From positions 124,001-188,000 of the forward strand of contig CAVTFR010000017.1 of the NCBI GenBank assembly GCA_963734025.1: DNA of 64,000 bases. Direction: 5' to 3'. Made by a program: the position numbers and the translations under genes. How positions within the stretch are numbered: the first letter of the stretch is position 1; every line of letters starts with the position of its first letter. This DNA comes from JACVRW01 sp963734025 (GTDB lineage Bacteria; Actinomycetota; Thermoleophilia; Solirubrobacterales; Thermoleophilaceae). The notes beneath the pieces were generated by a model. The model did not search any database and was not told where the DNA came from. It worked only from the letters and a program-made list of their open reading frames with translations. Below are positions 35,056 through 42,681 of this stretch, piece after piece.

Positions 35056-35993
35056 CCGGCCTCCACCCGCGCGCCATGATTGTCGAAGCCCACGACCTCC
35101 ACGCGCCCGCCGCCGGCAAGCTCGGTATCCATACGGCGGGCCAACTCGCGCCCCGCCTGCTCGTCCCCGACGATCCCGTAGACGGCGGGTCCCCACGAGC
35201 TCTGCCCCGCGCCGGCCGCCCCGAGGCGGAGCAGCGTCTCGACCAGGTCGCCCGCACGCGGGTGGAAGACACCGCCCTGAACCGAGGAGAAGGACTCGCC
35301 CACGAGCCGCTGGACACGCGTGAGCGCGGTGCCGAACTCGGCGAGGTCGCCCTCGGCGAGCGCCGGGAGCAGCGAGGTCAGCACAAGCTGTGCGATGAGC
35401 GCGGCGCGCTCGGGGTCCGGGCGCAGCTGCCCGAACGCCTCCTCCTCCGCCCGCCCTGAAAGTCCCGGCTCGGCCTGCGGGATCACGAGCACGCAGCGCC
35501 ATTCTTCGGGCATCGCGTGGCGGGTCAGCAGCGGCGCCGGCCGCTCCACTCCGGGGCGCCTGCCGCCCTCCACGACGAGTCCGCCGAGGACGAATGTCCA
35601 GAGGCCGACCGCAGAGCGCGCGCCGCGCCCGGCCGCGCGTGCGATCGTCCCCGGCTCCGGCGTCCGCCCCGCCAGAGCGGCCAGGGCCGCCGTCACGGCG
35701 AGCGCGAGCTTGGTCCCCGAGCCGAGGCCGACATGCGGAGGGATCGCGTCGACCACACGGACGCGTACGCCGCCCGGGAGCCCGAGCGCATCCCGGGAGC
35801 GACGGGCGACGGCGAGCGCGCGCTCGGCATCCGGGCCCTCGGCCGTGACGTCGTCGCTCGAGCTCGCCTCGACGACTGCGGCGGGGCGGCTGATGGCCAC
35901 CCCGAGACCGCCGAACCGCCGAGCGCCGCCGCCGGCGGCGTCGAGCATGCCCATGTGCAGGCGCGCGGGCGCCTCGACGCGGACTGACGTCAT
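35052..35993 (-). CDS. mptG: Beta-ribofuranosylaminobenzene 5'-phosphate synthase
   Basis: First committed enzyme of (dephospho)tetrahydromethanopterin side-chain synthesis: it joins 4-aminobenzoate (or hydroxybenzoate) to PRPP with decarboxylation. A GHMP-kinase-fold protein of 313 residues with the N-terminal APARLHMGMLD, PPHVGLGSGTKLALA (glycine-rich loop), SAVGLWTFVLGGLVV, and QSSWGPAVYG near the C-terminus. It overlaps both neighbours by ATGA. It separates H4MPT producers from organisms with only folate. Confidence 0.94.
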   Translation of the reverse strand: MTSVRVEAPARLHMGMLDAAGGGARRFGGLGVAISRPAAVVEASSSDDVTAEGPDAERALAVARRSRDALGLPGGVRVRVVDAIPPHVGLGSGTKLALAVTAALAALAGRTPEPGTIARAAGRGARSAVGLWTFVLGGLVVEGGRRPGVERPAPLLTRHAMPEEWRCVLVIPQAEPGLSGRAEEEAFGQLRPDPERAALIAQLVLTSLLPALAEGDLAEFGTALTRVQRLVGESFSSVQGGVFHPRAGDLVETLLRLGAAGAGQSSWGPAVYGIVGDEQAGRELARRMDTELAGGGRVEVVGFDNHGARVEAG

Positions 35994-36570
35994 CGGCTGC
36001 CCACCGCGGCGCGCACGTGTCGCCGCACGAGTTCCATCGCCTCGCGCTCACGCGGCCCCGCCGTCTTGTCGACGAGCACCTGCAGGCGCTCCAGCTCGAC
36101 CCGGATCTCCTCAGCCGGCAGCCGGGGCGCACGCGAGGCGATGATCGATGCCTCGAGTACCGCATGGCAGGCGCGGTTGAAGCCGAGGAACTCGCGCCCG
36201 GCCCCGCGCCCACGACGTGCGTGGTCACACGTGCGCGCGGCCCGCTGGCGTCGATCGCGTCGACCGTGACCTCACGCCAGGAGCAGGCATCCGCCAGCAC
36301 GGCCCCGTCGATCGTTGTCGTCGGCCGCGTGGGTGGGTGCGGGTCGCCGAGAGCGGCCTGCGTGAACAGCAGGATGTCGTCGGTGATGTTGACCACCGCC
36401 GCTCCCGTGGCCTCCAGGTTGCGCAGCGTGCGCGTGGGGGGGAAGGGCTTGATGACAATCACGTCGTCTCCCCACTCCACTCCCATCGCGGCGCAGTTCA
36501 CCGTCCCGTCCGGGTTGATCGTCGTGGTGACGGTCTCGATGATCGCGGCCCCGGGCAGGCGCTCGCTCAT
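35990..36570 (-). CDS. DUF447 family protein (flavin-reductase-like split barrel), frameshifted
   Basis: The N-terminal 125 residues match DUF447, an archaeal and methylotroph family with an FMN-binding-like split barrel: IIETVTTTINPDGTVNCAAMGV, IKPFPPTRTLRNLEATGAAVVNITDD. After a VVGAGPG segment near base 36195 the frame breaks. The expected C-terminus (FLGFNRACHAVLEASIIA ... ELVRRHVRAAVGSR) is in another frame and ends at 35990, overlapping mptG by ATGA. A missing base in the C/G run near 36190-36205 explains it: the interval is 581 bp, one short of a multiple of three. Function unknown; it is always linked to H4MPT genes in methylotrophs as far as I recall. Confidence 0.82.
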
Positions 36571-37517
36571 CCCCGGAAGGAATGCTCTAGGACGCCGATG
36601 TCCACGCCCCCGGCATGAAAGCTACGACCGCTCGCCACGCTCACCAGGCGCACCTCGGCAGGGCTGAAGAGCAGCGGGTCGATCTTGTAGAAGTCCCAGT
36701 CCGCCGACTCGAGCACGTGGCCGAACGGCTCGCCGTAGTCGTCCGAGGCCGAGGACGGGAGGCGCGGCACGATCGCCTCGAGCTCCTCGTCGGGGGCATC
36801 GACGGTGAGCTCGACCTGGCCGCCGTAGAGAACGGCGTCGTTCGTGCGACCGATCGCCTCCGGGTCGGTTCGAGCGACCGGCGGCAGCGGGCAGCTGCCG
36901 AAGCCGCTCACGACGCGCCCGACGTCGAACTCCAGCTCGTGGAGCTTGTGCAGCGCGGTCTCAACGACGCGCGCGGCAACCTGCACGCTGCCGGCCAGGC
37001 TTGCGGTCGGCGCGAACAGCAGCGTCAGATCCGCGGGGGTCACTCCGGCTCGCCCGGCCACGTAGCCGGCGACCGGTTCCGGTGGGGCTTCGCGCGTCTC
37101 GAGACACAGCAGCGCGTGGCGCGCGCGCTCGTCGACCTCGAGGTCGTCATAAAGGTCCTCGGCCCGGATCAGCGCACGGCCGGGTCCACTGGCCATCGCG
37201 AAGTAGCCCTCCGGGTCCAGGCGCCAGCCCGCGTACTGGGATGCGAGGCACGCCAGCGCCGGCCGATCGGTGACCACCGTGAGCCCGGGGAGCCAGCGGC
37301 CCTCGAGCACGAGCGGAGCAAACGACACCGCACCCAGGCCGCCCATGCAGATCTCAGCGAAGCGCCGACCGGCTTCGAGGCCGCCCGGGACGGCGCTGCC
37401 GCAGTCGATCACCCGCGTGCCGTTCGGCAGCGCGGTCACCGTCACACGCAGGGCGTCGGCGTCGGCTGCGAGGCTGTCGGCGAGCTCTTGAGCGCGATCG
37501 TTGAGCGAGAGCGTCAC
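36567..37517 (-). CDS. mch: Methenyltetrahydromethanopterin cyclohydrolase
   Basis: Hydrolyses methenyl-H4MPT to formyl-H4MPT, between MtdB and FhcD. The 316 residues carry Mch signatures: GTRVIDCGSAVPGGLEAGR, EICMGGLGAVSF, a central PTASLAGSVQVAARVVETALHK, and GQVELTV. It overlaps the DUF447 gene by ATGA and lies 24 bp after the ATP-grasp gene. GTG start. Complete in length. Confidence 0.95.
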   Translation of the reverse strand: MTLSLNDRAQELADSLAADADALRVTVTALPNGTRVIDCGSAVPGGLEAGRRFAEICMGGLGAVSFAPLVLEGRWLPGLTVVTDRPALACLASQYAGWRLDPEGYFAMASGPGRALIRAEDLYDDLEVDERARHALLCLETREAPPEPVAGYVAGRAGVTPADLTLLFAPTASLAGSVQVAARVVETALHKLHELEFDVGRVVSGFGSCPLPPVARTDPEAIGRTNDAVLYGGQVELTVDAPDEELEAIVPRLPSSASDDYGEPFGHVLESADWDFYKIDPLLFSPAEVRLVSVASGRSFHAGGVDIGVLEHSFRG

Positions 37518-37541
37518 GGTTCGGGCCGGAGCATAGGCTGG

Positions 37542-38699
37542 TCAGCCGAGCGCCCGGAGCCCGGCGCTGTCACCGAGCTCGAGGCGGAGCGCGGCGGCAC
37601 GCTCCTCCAGGTCGGCGAGAACCGCCGCCGGGGACTCCTGCACCGAGACGAGCGTGCAGACCGGATGGCCGGCGGCAATGCGCTCATCCGGGTGCGGCAC
37701 GTCGCGGATACCGCGCGCCGGCCAGGCGCTGGTGTCGCCCACGCGCACGTCTCGAGTGGCGAACACAATCGCCTTACCGGCGGCCCGGCTCGGCACGCGG
37801 CTGGGAGCGGCCCGGGGCAGGCGCCCGCCGCACCCGTCGAGGTGGGCGGAGAAGACGCCCACGTCGTGCGCCGCCTCGATACATTCGAGCGACGCCGGTG
37901 GACGGGGGTTGACCTCGACGACCCAGCTGCGCTCGCCGTCCCACACGAGGTCCACCCCGAACAGGCCGCGCAGTTCGAAGGCCGACGCCAGATGCATGCA
38001 TACCGCCCGCGCCGCTTCGGCCAGCGCGCTCTGCTCCACCTCGCCGAGCCGCGGCGGCACGAGGTTTCCGCACCAGGCGTATCCGCGCGCGCCGAGTCCG
38101 CGCTGCCCGATCAGCTGCTCGCTCACGCCGAGCAGGACGGACGAACGCCCGTCGGCGACGGCCGCAGCCGAGCACGCAAGCCCGGAGATGTGCTCCTGCA
38201 CGATCACCTCGTTCTCGAGCGTCCCGCCGCGCCACTCGCGAACGCCCCGTCCGCCGCCGCCGCGCACCGGCTTGCGCAGCCAGCGACGCGACCGCTCGGC
38301 CAGTCGCGGTGCGTCGGCGGCGCTGAACGTCGACGGGTAGGCGAGGCCGGCCGAGCGCAGCGAGGCGGCAAGAGCCGCCGGGTCGCGCACCCGCTCGAGC
38401 GACTCGCGCGTGCACCCGAGCAGCCTCCTGCCGGATGCCAGCCGCGCGACGAGGTCCGGCCGGTTCTCGAGTCCCGCGCCGTAGATCACGCTCGGCGCCC
38501 GAATGCTCTCCGCCGCGTCCACGAGCGCCGCCATCCCGCCCTCACCGCCGAGGTCGCGCAGCACGGAGACGCTCGGGCAGAGCTGCTGCAGGTCGAGATC
38601 GCCGAAGCGGTCGACCGCCACGACGTCGTGCCCGGCCCTCACCCCGAGCTCGGCGAGCATGCGCGCGCTGACGGAGATGACGAGGATGGGCTCTGCCAC
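37542..38699 (-). CDS. ATP-grasp ligase of the H4MPT/methylofuran cluster (possibly MfnD-like)
   Basis: 385 residues: an N-terminal Rossmann-like preATP-grasp domain (ILVISVSARMLAELGVRAGHDVVAVDRFGD), an ATP-binding lid with a glycine-rich RKPVRGGGGRGV, and the metal site VEVNPRPPASLECIE. Related proteins accompany H4MPT genes. In methanogens an ATP-grasp enzyme, MfnD, ligates tyramine and glutamate in methanofuran synthesis, which is a plausible role here, but I cannot exclude another carboxylate-amine ligation. It lies 8 bp after the CitG-like gene and precedes mch. Confidence 0.75.
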   Translation of the reverse strand: MAEPILVISVSARMLAELGVRAGHDVVAVDRFGDLDLQQLCPSVSVLRDLGGEGGMAALVDAAESIRAPSVIYGAGLENRPDLVARLASGRRLLGCTRESLERVRDPAALAASLRSAGLAYPSTFSAADAPRLAERSRRWLRKPVRGGGGRGVREWRGGTLENEVIVQEHISGLACSAAAVADGRSSVLLGVSEQLIGQRGLGARGYAWCGNLVPPRLGEVEQSALAEAARAVCMHLASAFELRGLFGVDLVWDGERSWVVEVNPRPPASLECIEAAHDVGVFSAHLDGCGGRLPRAAPSRVPSRAAGKAIVFATRDVRVGDTSAWPARGIRDVPHPDERIAAGHPVCTLVSVQESPAAVLADLEERAAALRLELGDSAGLRALG

Positions 38700-38707
38700 A
38701 GGTCCGG

Positions 38708-39568
38708 TCAGAGCAGACCCTCCAGCAGTGCCACGAACAGCACGGCGGTGACGAGATCGGCCGTGGTCCCCGGATTGAGCGCGTTGCCGTCCTGGCGCAG
38801 CGACGCATCGAACTCGGCCAGCGCCGTCCTGCCTCTGCTGGTGCGCACGCCGCCCGCGTTGAGCACCCGCCGGGCGCTCGCCGCCACGCGACCGGCCGCC
38901 TCGGCGCCGCGCTTGCGCGCGATCAGCGTGTCCGGCACCTCGGCGAGGAGGCGCAGGGCCAGTTCGACGGTGGCGTCGCGCGCGCGCAGTCCCTCGCCGA
39001 GCGCATCGGCGAGTGCCGGCAGCCCGAGCTCGAAGGTCACCGCGTAGTCGGAGACGTACTCGCCGGCGATCGTGTCGCGCTCCGCTGCCGCCCCCATGGC
39101 CTCGCGCAGGCTCACGCGAGGCTCGTCGCGCACGTCGTGCTCGACGGCCTTGTCGAGGCCCCCAGGACTCGCCAGGCGGATCGCCGCGTACGCATCGCGC
39201 GCGTCGTCGACGCTCAGCGCGCGCAGCAGCTCGCCGAGGCGCTCGCGGAGCGGCCCATACGAGAGCGCCGCACGCGCGAGCGGCGCCAGCAGCAGCGCGA
39301 TGCCGAGGTTCGTATTTGCCCCGGCGGCGTCGCGCGAGGCACGCACGGCGGCCAGGACCGTCTCGCCGACCGAGCGCCCGCCCGCTCGGCCGAGCTCGGC
39401 GCCGAGCGCGATCCCGCTGCGCAGCATGTCCTCGTACGAGGTGTCGTCGAAGTCATGGCTCGGCGTGACGTTGCCGGGCTTCTCGGCGCTTGCCTCCAGC
39501 ACGCAGGCCAGTTGCGCGGCGCTCGTGACCTCGGTGCGCGACCTCGGCTTGACCCGTGCCTGCGGCAT
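38708..39568 (-). CDS. CitG/MdcB-like triphosphoribosyl-dephospho-CoA synthase family protein of H4MPT clusters
   Basis: 286 residues with the all-helical CitG fold signatures: ASAEKPGNVTPSHDF, GANTNLGIALLLAPLA, and a C-terminal DGNALNPGTTADLVTAVLF. Genuine CitG serves citrate lyase, which is absent here. A CitG-like gene is a standard member of methylotroph H4MPT clusters, with unknown function. It heads the leftward operon. The ATG at 39568 lies only 17 bp from the divergent SDR start. Confidence 0.85.
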   Translation of the reverse strand: MPQARVKPRSRTEVTSAAQLACVLEASAEKPGNVTPSHDFDDTSYEDMLRSGIALGAELGRAGGRSVGETVLAAVRASRDAAGANTNLGIALLLAPLARAALSYGPLRERLGELLRALSVDDARDAYAAIRLASPGGLDKAVEHDVRDEPRVSLREAMGAAAERDTIAGEYVSDYAVTFELGLPALADALGEGLRARDATVELALRLLAEVPDTLIARKRGAEAAGRVAASARRVLNAGGVRTSRGRTALAEFDASLRQDGNALNPGTTADLVTAVLFVALLEGLL

Positions 39569-39573
39569 GCGTA

Positions 39574-39579
39574 TAGCTT
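39574..39579 (+). promoter_or_regulatory. Putative leaderless -10 box (TAGCTT) for the SDR gene
   Basis: TAGCTT ends 6 nt before the TTG at 39586, the spacing seen at other leaderless starts in the window. This favours the TTG over the ATG at 39604. Confidence 0.4.
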
Positions 39580-39585
39580 CGCTGG

Positions 39586-40362
39586 TTGGCTCAGACCGGG
39601 GACATGGCGCAGGCGGGGTGCCGGCTCGACGGCGTGCGGGCCGTGGTCACGGGCGCGAGCAGCGGCATCGGCGCGGCCATTGCGGAGACCTTCGGGGCGG
39701 CGGGCGCAACGGTCCTTGTGACGCACCGAGACAGCGAGGATGAGGCGTCGGCGGTCGCCGGGCGGATCGGGAGCGCCCTGGTTGCCCAGGCCGACCTGCG
39801 CACCCGCGACGCCTGCGAGGCGCTGGTGGCGCAGGCCCGCGAACGGCTCGGCGGCCTCGACGTGTGGGTGAACAACGCCGGCGCGGACGTGCTCACGGGC
39901 GAGGCGGCGGACTGGGACTGGGAGCGCAAGCTCGAGCTCCTGCTCGCGGTCGATCTCAAGGGAACGGTGGCGTGCTCGTACTCCGCCGGCGCCGTCATGG
40001 GGCAGCAGCAAAGCGGCGGGACGATCCTCAACATGAGCTGGGACCACGTGACCGAGGGCATGGCGGGCCAGAATCCTGAGCTGTTCAGCGCGGTAAAGGG
40101 CGGGGTGCTCGCCTTCAGCAAGAGCCTGGCGCGCAGCCTCGCGCCCCGGGTCCGCGTCAACGTGCTGTGCCCCGGATGGATCGAGACGGCGTTCGCGCGC
40201 CACGCCGACAGCGACTTCCGCCGCTCGGTTGAGGAGTCCACGCCGCTCGCACGCTGGGGCCGGCCCGAGGACGTCGCCGCCGCGGCGCTTTGGCTTGCCT
40301 CGCCGGAGGCGTCGTTCGTCACCGGCCAGGCCGTCAACATCAATGGCGGCGTTGTGATGTAG
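39586..40362 (+). CDS. Short-chain dehydrogenase/reductase (possibly pteridine-reductase-like)
   Basis: A FabG-like SDR of 258 residues: cofactor motif VVTGASSGIG, DVWVNNAGAD, a PG motif in VNVLCPGWIET, and a C-terminal VNINGGVVM. The position of the catalytic Tyr is occupied by Phe (LFSAVKGG instead of YxxxK) while the Lys is kept, so ordinary SDR chemistry is doubtful. It sits between H4MPT biosynthesis genes and is followed 24 bp later by a pterin dehydratase, so a dihydromethanopterin or pterin reduction role is possible. TTG start supported by the upstream TANNNT box; ATG at 39604 is the alternative. Confidence 0.8.
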   Translation: MAQTGDMAQAGCRLDGVRAVVTGASSGIGAAIAETFGAAGATVLVTHRDSEDEASAVAGRIGSALVAQADLRTRDACEALVAQARERLGGLDVWVNNAGADVLTGEAADWDWERKLELLLAVDLKGTVACSYSAGAVMGQQQSGGTILNMSWDHVTEGMAGQNPELFSAVKGGVLAFSKSLARSLAPRVRVNVLCPGWIETAFARHADSDFRRSVEESTPLARWGRPEDVAAAALWLASPEASFVTGQAVNINGGVVM

Positions 40363-40386
40363 TGCCCTCGAAGGAGGCGATTCGCA

Positions 40387-40752
40387 GTGGAGACGACCGC
40401 AAAGCTCAAGGCCTACAGCGACGAGGAGGTCGAGGCGAAGATCCAGGAGCACGGCCTCGACGGCTGGTACCTCGACGGCGACTGGCTGCGGCGCAAGTAC
40501 AACACCGACGGCTGGCCGACGACGCTCATGCTGGTCAACACGATCGGATACCTGTCCGAGGCTGCCTACCACCACCCCGACCTGGCGGTGACCTGGGGCA
40601 AGGTGTGGGTGAAGCTGCAGACGCACTCGAGCGGCGGCATCACCGACAAGGACTTTGCGCTGGCACGCCAGATCGAGGACCACGTGCTGTGGCGGCCGGA
40701 TCCCGACAGCCCGCTCGAGGGGACGCCCAACAAGTTCGTCCATAGCAAGTAG
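40387..40752 (+). CDS. Pterin-4a-carbinolamine dehydratase family protein
   Basis: A 121-residue PCD/DCoH-like protein. The signature AAYHHPDLAVTWGKVWVKLQTH is followed by GGITDKDFALARQIE. The N-terminal part contains GWYLDGDWLRRKY. The usual partner, phenylalanine hydroxylase, is absent; members of this family within H4MPT clusters are presumed to act on methanopterin-type pterins. The GTG start is set by AAGGAGG 9 nt upstream. It probably shares a transcript with the SDR and the dihydropteroate-synthase-like gene. Confidence 0.9.
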   Translation: METTAKLKAYSDEEVEAKIQEHGLDGWYLDGDWLRRKYNTDGWPTTLMLVNTIGYLSEAAYHHPDLAVTWGKVWVKLQTHSSGGITDKDFALARQIEDHVLWRPDPDSPLEGTPNKFVHSK

Positions 40753-40775
40753 CACCGCCGCATCCGGACACTTCC

Positions 40776-42164
40776 GTGGCCGAGCGGCTCCTGTTCGTAA
40801 CCGGCAAGCTCGCCGCACCGGCGCTCCGCAACACGCTCGACCGCGCGGAGCTGCCGTTCGACTACGAGGTCGCGGTCATGAAGATCACGGTCGCGGCGCT
40901 GATGACCACAACGTGGATCGCGCGCTTCCTCGAACCCCCCGACGCGGTCACGAAGATCATGATCCCCGGCCTGTGCGAGGGGGAGACCGACGTGTTGGCC
41001 GAGCGGTTCGGGATTCCCGCCGAGAAGGGCCCCGCCGACCTCAAACAGCTGCCGAGCTGGTTCGGGCAGGCGGACGCACGCGAGAGCTACGGCCGGCGCG
41101 ACATCCGTGTGTTCGCCGAGATCAACCACGTGCCGAGGCTGAGCCGGGAGCGAATCCTCGAGATCGCGGGCTATTACCGCGACGCCGGCGCCGACTTCAT
41201 CGACCTTGGGATGTCGCTCGAGCAGCGCTGGCTCGACGAAGGCCCTGGAGTGATCGCCGAGCTGCGCGAACGCGGTTTCGCCCTGAGCATCGACACGATG
41301 GACCCCGACGAGATCCTGATGGCCGACGAGGCGGGCGTCGACTATGTGCTCAGCCTCAACGGGTCCAACCGCGACCTCGCCGAGCGCCTGCGCGCGACGC
41401 CCGTGCTCATCCCCGACACGCCGGAGGACCTCGACAGCCTCGAGGCGACGATCGCTCACCTGGAGAGGCTGGGCAAGCCCTATCTCGTCGACCCGATAAT
41501 CGAGCCGATCGGCACAGGCTTTGCGGCCAGTCTCGGGCGCTACATCGAGGTCCGCCGGCGCCATCCCGAGGCGGAGATGCTGATGGGGATCGGCAACCTC
41601 ACCGAGCTGACCGAGGCCGACAGCACGGGGGTGACCGCGATCCTGATCGGCTTCTGCCAGGAGCTCGGCATCCGCAATGTGCTCACCACAGAGGTCATCG
41701 AGTGGGCGCGCGGCGCCGTCCAAGAGGCGGTGCTCGCGGCGCAGCTGATGCACTTCGCGCAGGAGCAGGGCACGCCGCCCAAGCACGTCGACGGGCGGCT
41801 GCTGACCGTGAAGGACGAGGACTTCCGGCCCTACGCGGAGTCCGAGCTGCGCGAGCTGCACGAGCAGGTCACCGACCCGAACTTCCGCATCTTTGCCGAC
41901 AGCGACTGGATCTACGTCTTCAACGCCGAGCTCTTCGTCAAGGGCACCGACTTCAACGAGATCTTCGACCAGCTCGGAGTCGACGAGCCGACGCACGCCT
42001 TCTACCTCGGCAAGGAGCTGATGAAGGCCACGATCGCGCGCGCCCTTGGGAAGAACTACCGCCAGGAGTCGCCGCTCGACTGGGGATACATGACCTTCGA
42101 GGAGCCGCGCCGCAAGCGGGTCAGGCTCACAACGGGGCGGAAGGCAACGCGGCAGAGAAAGTAG
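40776..42164 (+). CDS. Dihydropteroate synthase-like protein of H4MPT clusters (DUF6513 N-terminus)
   Basis: 462 residues. The N-terminal about 110 residues (LLFVTGKLAAPALRNTL, ALMTTTWIARFL, IPGLCEGETDVL) match the domain linked to this family. The middle is a pterin-binding TIM barrel (FAEINHVPRLSRERIL, AGADFIDLGMS, ALSIDTMDPDEI, YLVDPIIEPIG, MGIGNLTELTEADSTGV). In archaea a related protein probably condenses the pterin with the ribofuranosylaminobenzene product of MptG, and this is the best guess here. GTG start, 23 bp after the PCD gene. The C-terminal 120 residues are conserved in the family but of unknown use. Confidence 0.87.
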   Translation: MAERLLFVTGKLAAPALRNTLDRAELPFDYEVAVMKITVAALMTTTWIARFLEPPDAVTKIMIPGLCEGETDVLAERFGIPAEKGPADLKQLPSWFGQADARESYGRRDIRVFAEINHVPRLSRERILEIAGYYRDAGADFIDLGMSLEQRWLDEGPGVIAELRERGFALSIDTMDPDEILMADEAGVDYVLSLNGSNRDLAERLRATPVLIPDTPEDLDSLEATIAHLERLGKPYLVDPIIEPIGTGFAASLGRYIEVRRRHPEAEMLMGIGNLTELTEADSTGVTAILIGFCQELGIRNVLTTEVIEWARGAVQEAVLAAQLMHFAQEQGTPPKHVDGRLLTVKDEDFRPYAESELRELHEQVTDPNFRIFADSDWIYVFNAELFVKGTDFNEIFDQLGVDEPTHAFYLGKELMKATIARALGKNYRQESPLDWGYMTFEEPRRKRVRLTTGRKATRQRK

Positions 42165-42207
42165 TAGCGTCCGGCCCGCCAAAAATCGACCCAAAGAGGG
42201 AGGGCGC

Positions 42208-42645
42208 GTGGCGACGGCCGAAGAGCTTCTGAGCAAGCAGAATGGCGCAACGCTAGGTCGAGTACTCGGGCGCGGAACCGTCGGAGAGGCGGAGGAGGGA
42301 TCAGGCGGCACGATGACTGCCACCGTGCGGATCCCGGAGGACGAGCTCGTGTACGAGCCCGGGGTCCTAGTCCTGCCGCATGGGGGTGTGCTCGAGCTCA
42401 CGCTCATCAACGACGACAAGAACACCCACTGCGCGGTTCTGCCGAGTAATGGCGACACCCAGTTCCTCTGGCTGGTGAACCATTCGAAGGGCATGGCCAC
42501 TCTCGAGCTGGACGGACCGGGGTACTACTGGTACGGCTCCACGACCGGCAACGACGAGGGGCGCGGGCTGACCGGAGCGATCGTCGTGCAAGGGGACGTA
42601 CCGGACGAGGCTCGCCTCGACCGTCCACCCCAACCCCAACCGTAG
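42208..42645 (+). CDS. Cupredoxin-like protein associated with the PQQ dehydrogenase
   Basis: 145 residues with a cupredoxin-type beta sandwich: LVYEPGVLVLPHGGVLELTL, DDKNTHCAVLPS, FLWLVNHSKG, and YYWYGSTTGNDEGRGLTGAIVV. It resembles the PQQ-associated family known from mycobacteria next to PQQ alcohol dehydrogenases (MSMEG_3727 type). No N-terminal signal peptide is visible, like its neighbour. By inference it is an electron acceptor or a partner of the dehydrogenase encoded 36 bp downstream. Copper ligands are not certain: a His-Cys pair and a later His are present, but the terminal C/H/M cluster of classic blue copper proteins is not obvious. GTG start with GAGGGAGG. Confidence 0.75.
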   Translation: MATAEELLSKQNGATLGRVLGRGTVGEAEEGSGGTMTATVRIPEDELVYEPGVLVLPHGGVLELTLINDDKNTHCAVLPSNGDTQFLWLVNHSKGMATLELDGPGYYWYGSTTGNDEGRGLTGAIVVQGDVPDEARLDRPPQPQP

Positions 42646-42681
42646 ACCGCCCGCCAGGCTCATCGTCGAAAGGAGTACTCG

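Noticed and set aside
36615..39047. An 810-codon open frame on the plus strand opposite mch, the ATP-grasp and CitG-like genes
   Set aside because: Antisense shadow caused by high third-position GC; composition is Arg/His/Glu-rich with no domain, while the minus strand encodes three recognisable proteins.
38708..39568. Genuine citrate lyase prosthetic-group synthase CitG
   Set aside because: No citrate lyase genes; the context is an H4MPT cluster, where CitG-like proteins are a known companion family.
40566..42500. A 644-codon minus-strand open frame
   Set aside because: Shadow of the dihydropteroate-synthase-like and cupredoxin-like genes; no motifs and no start signal.
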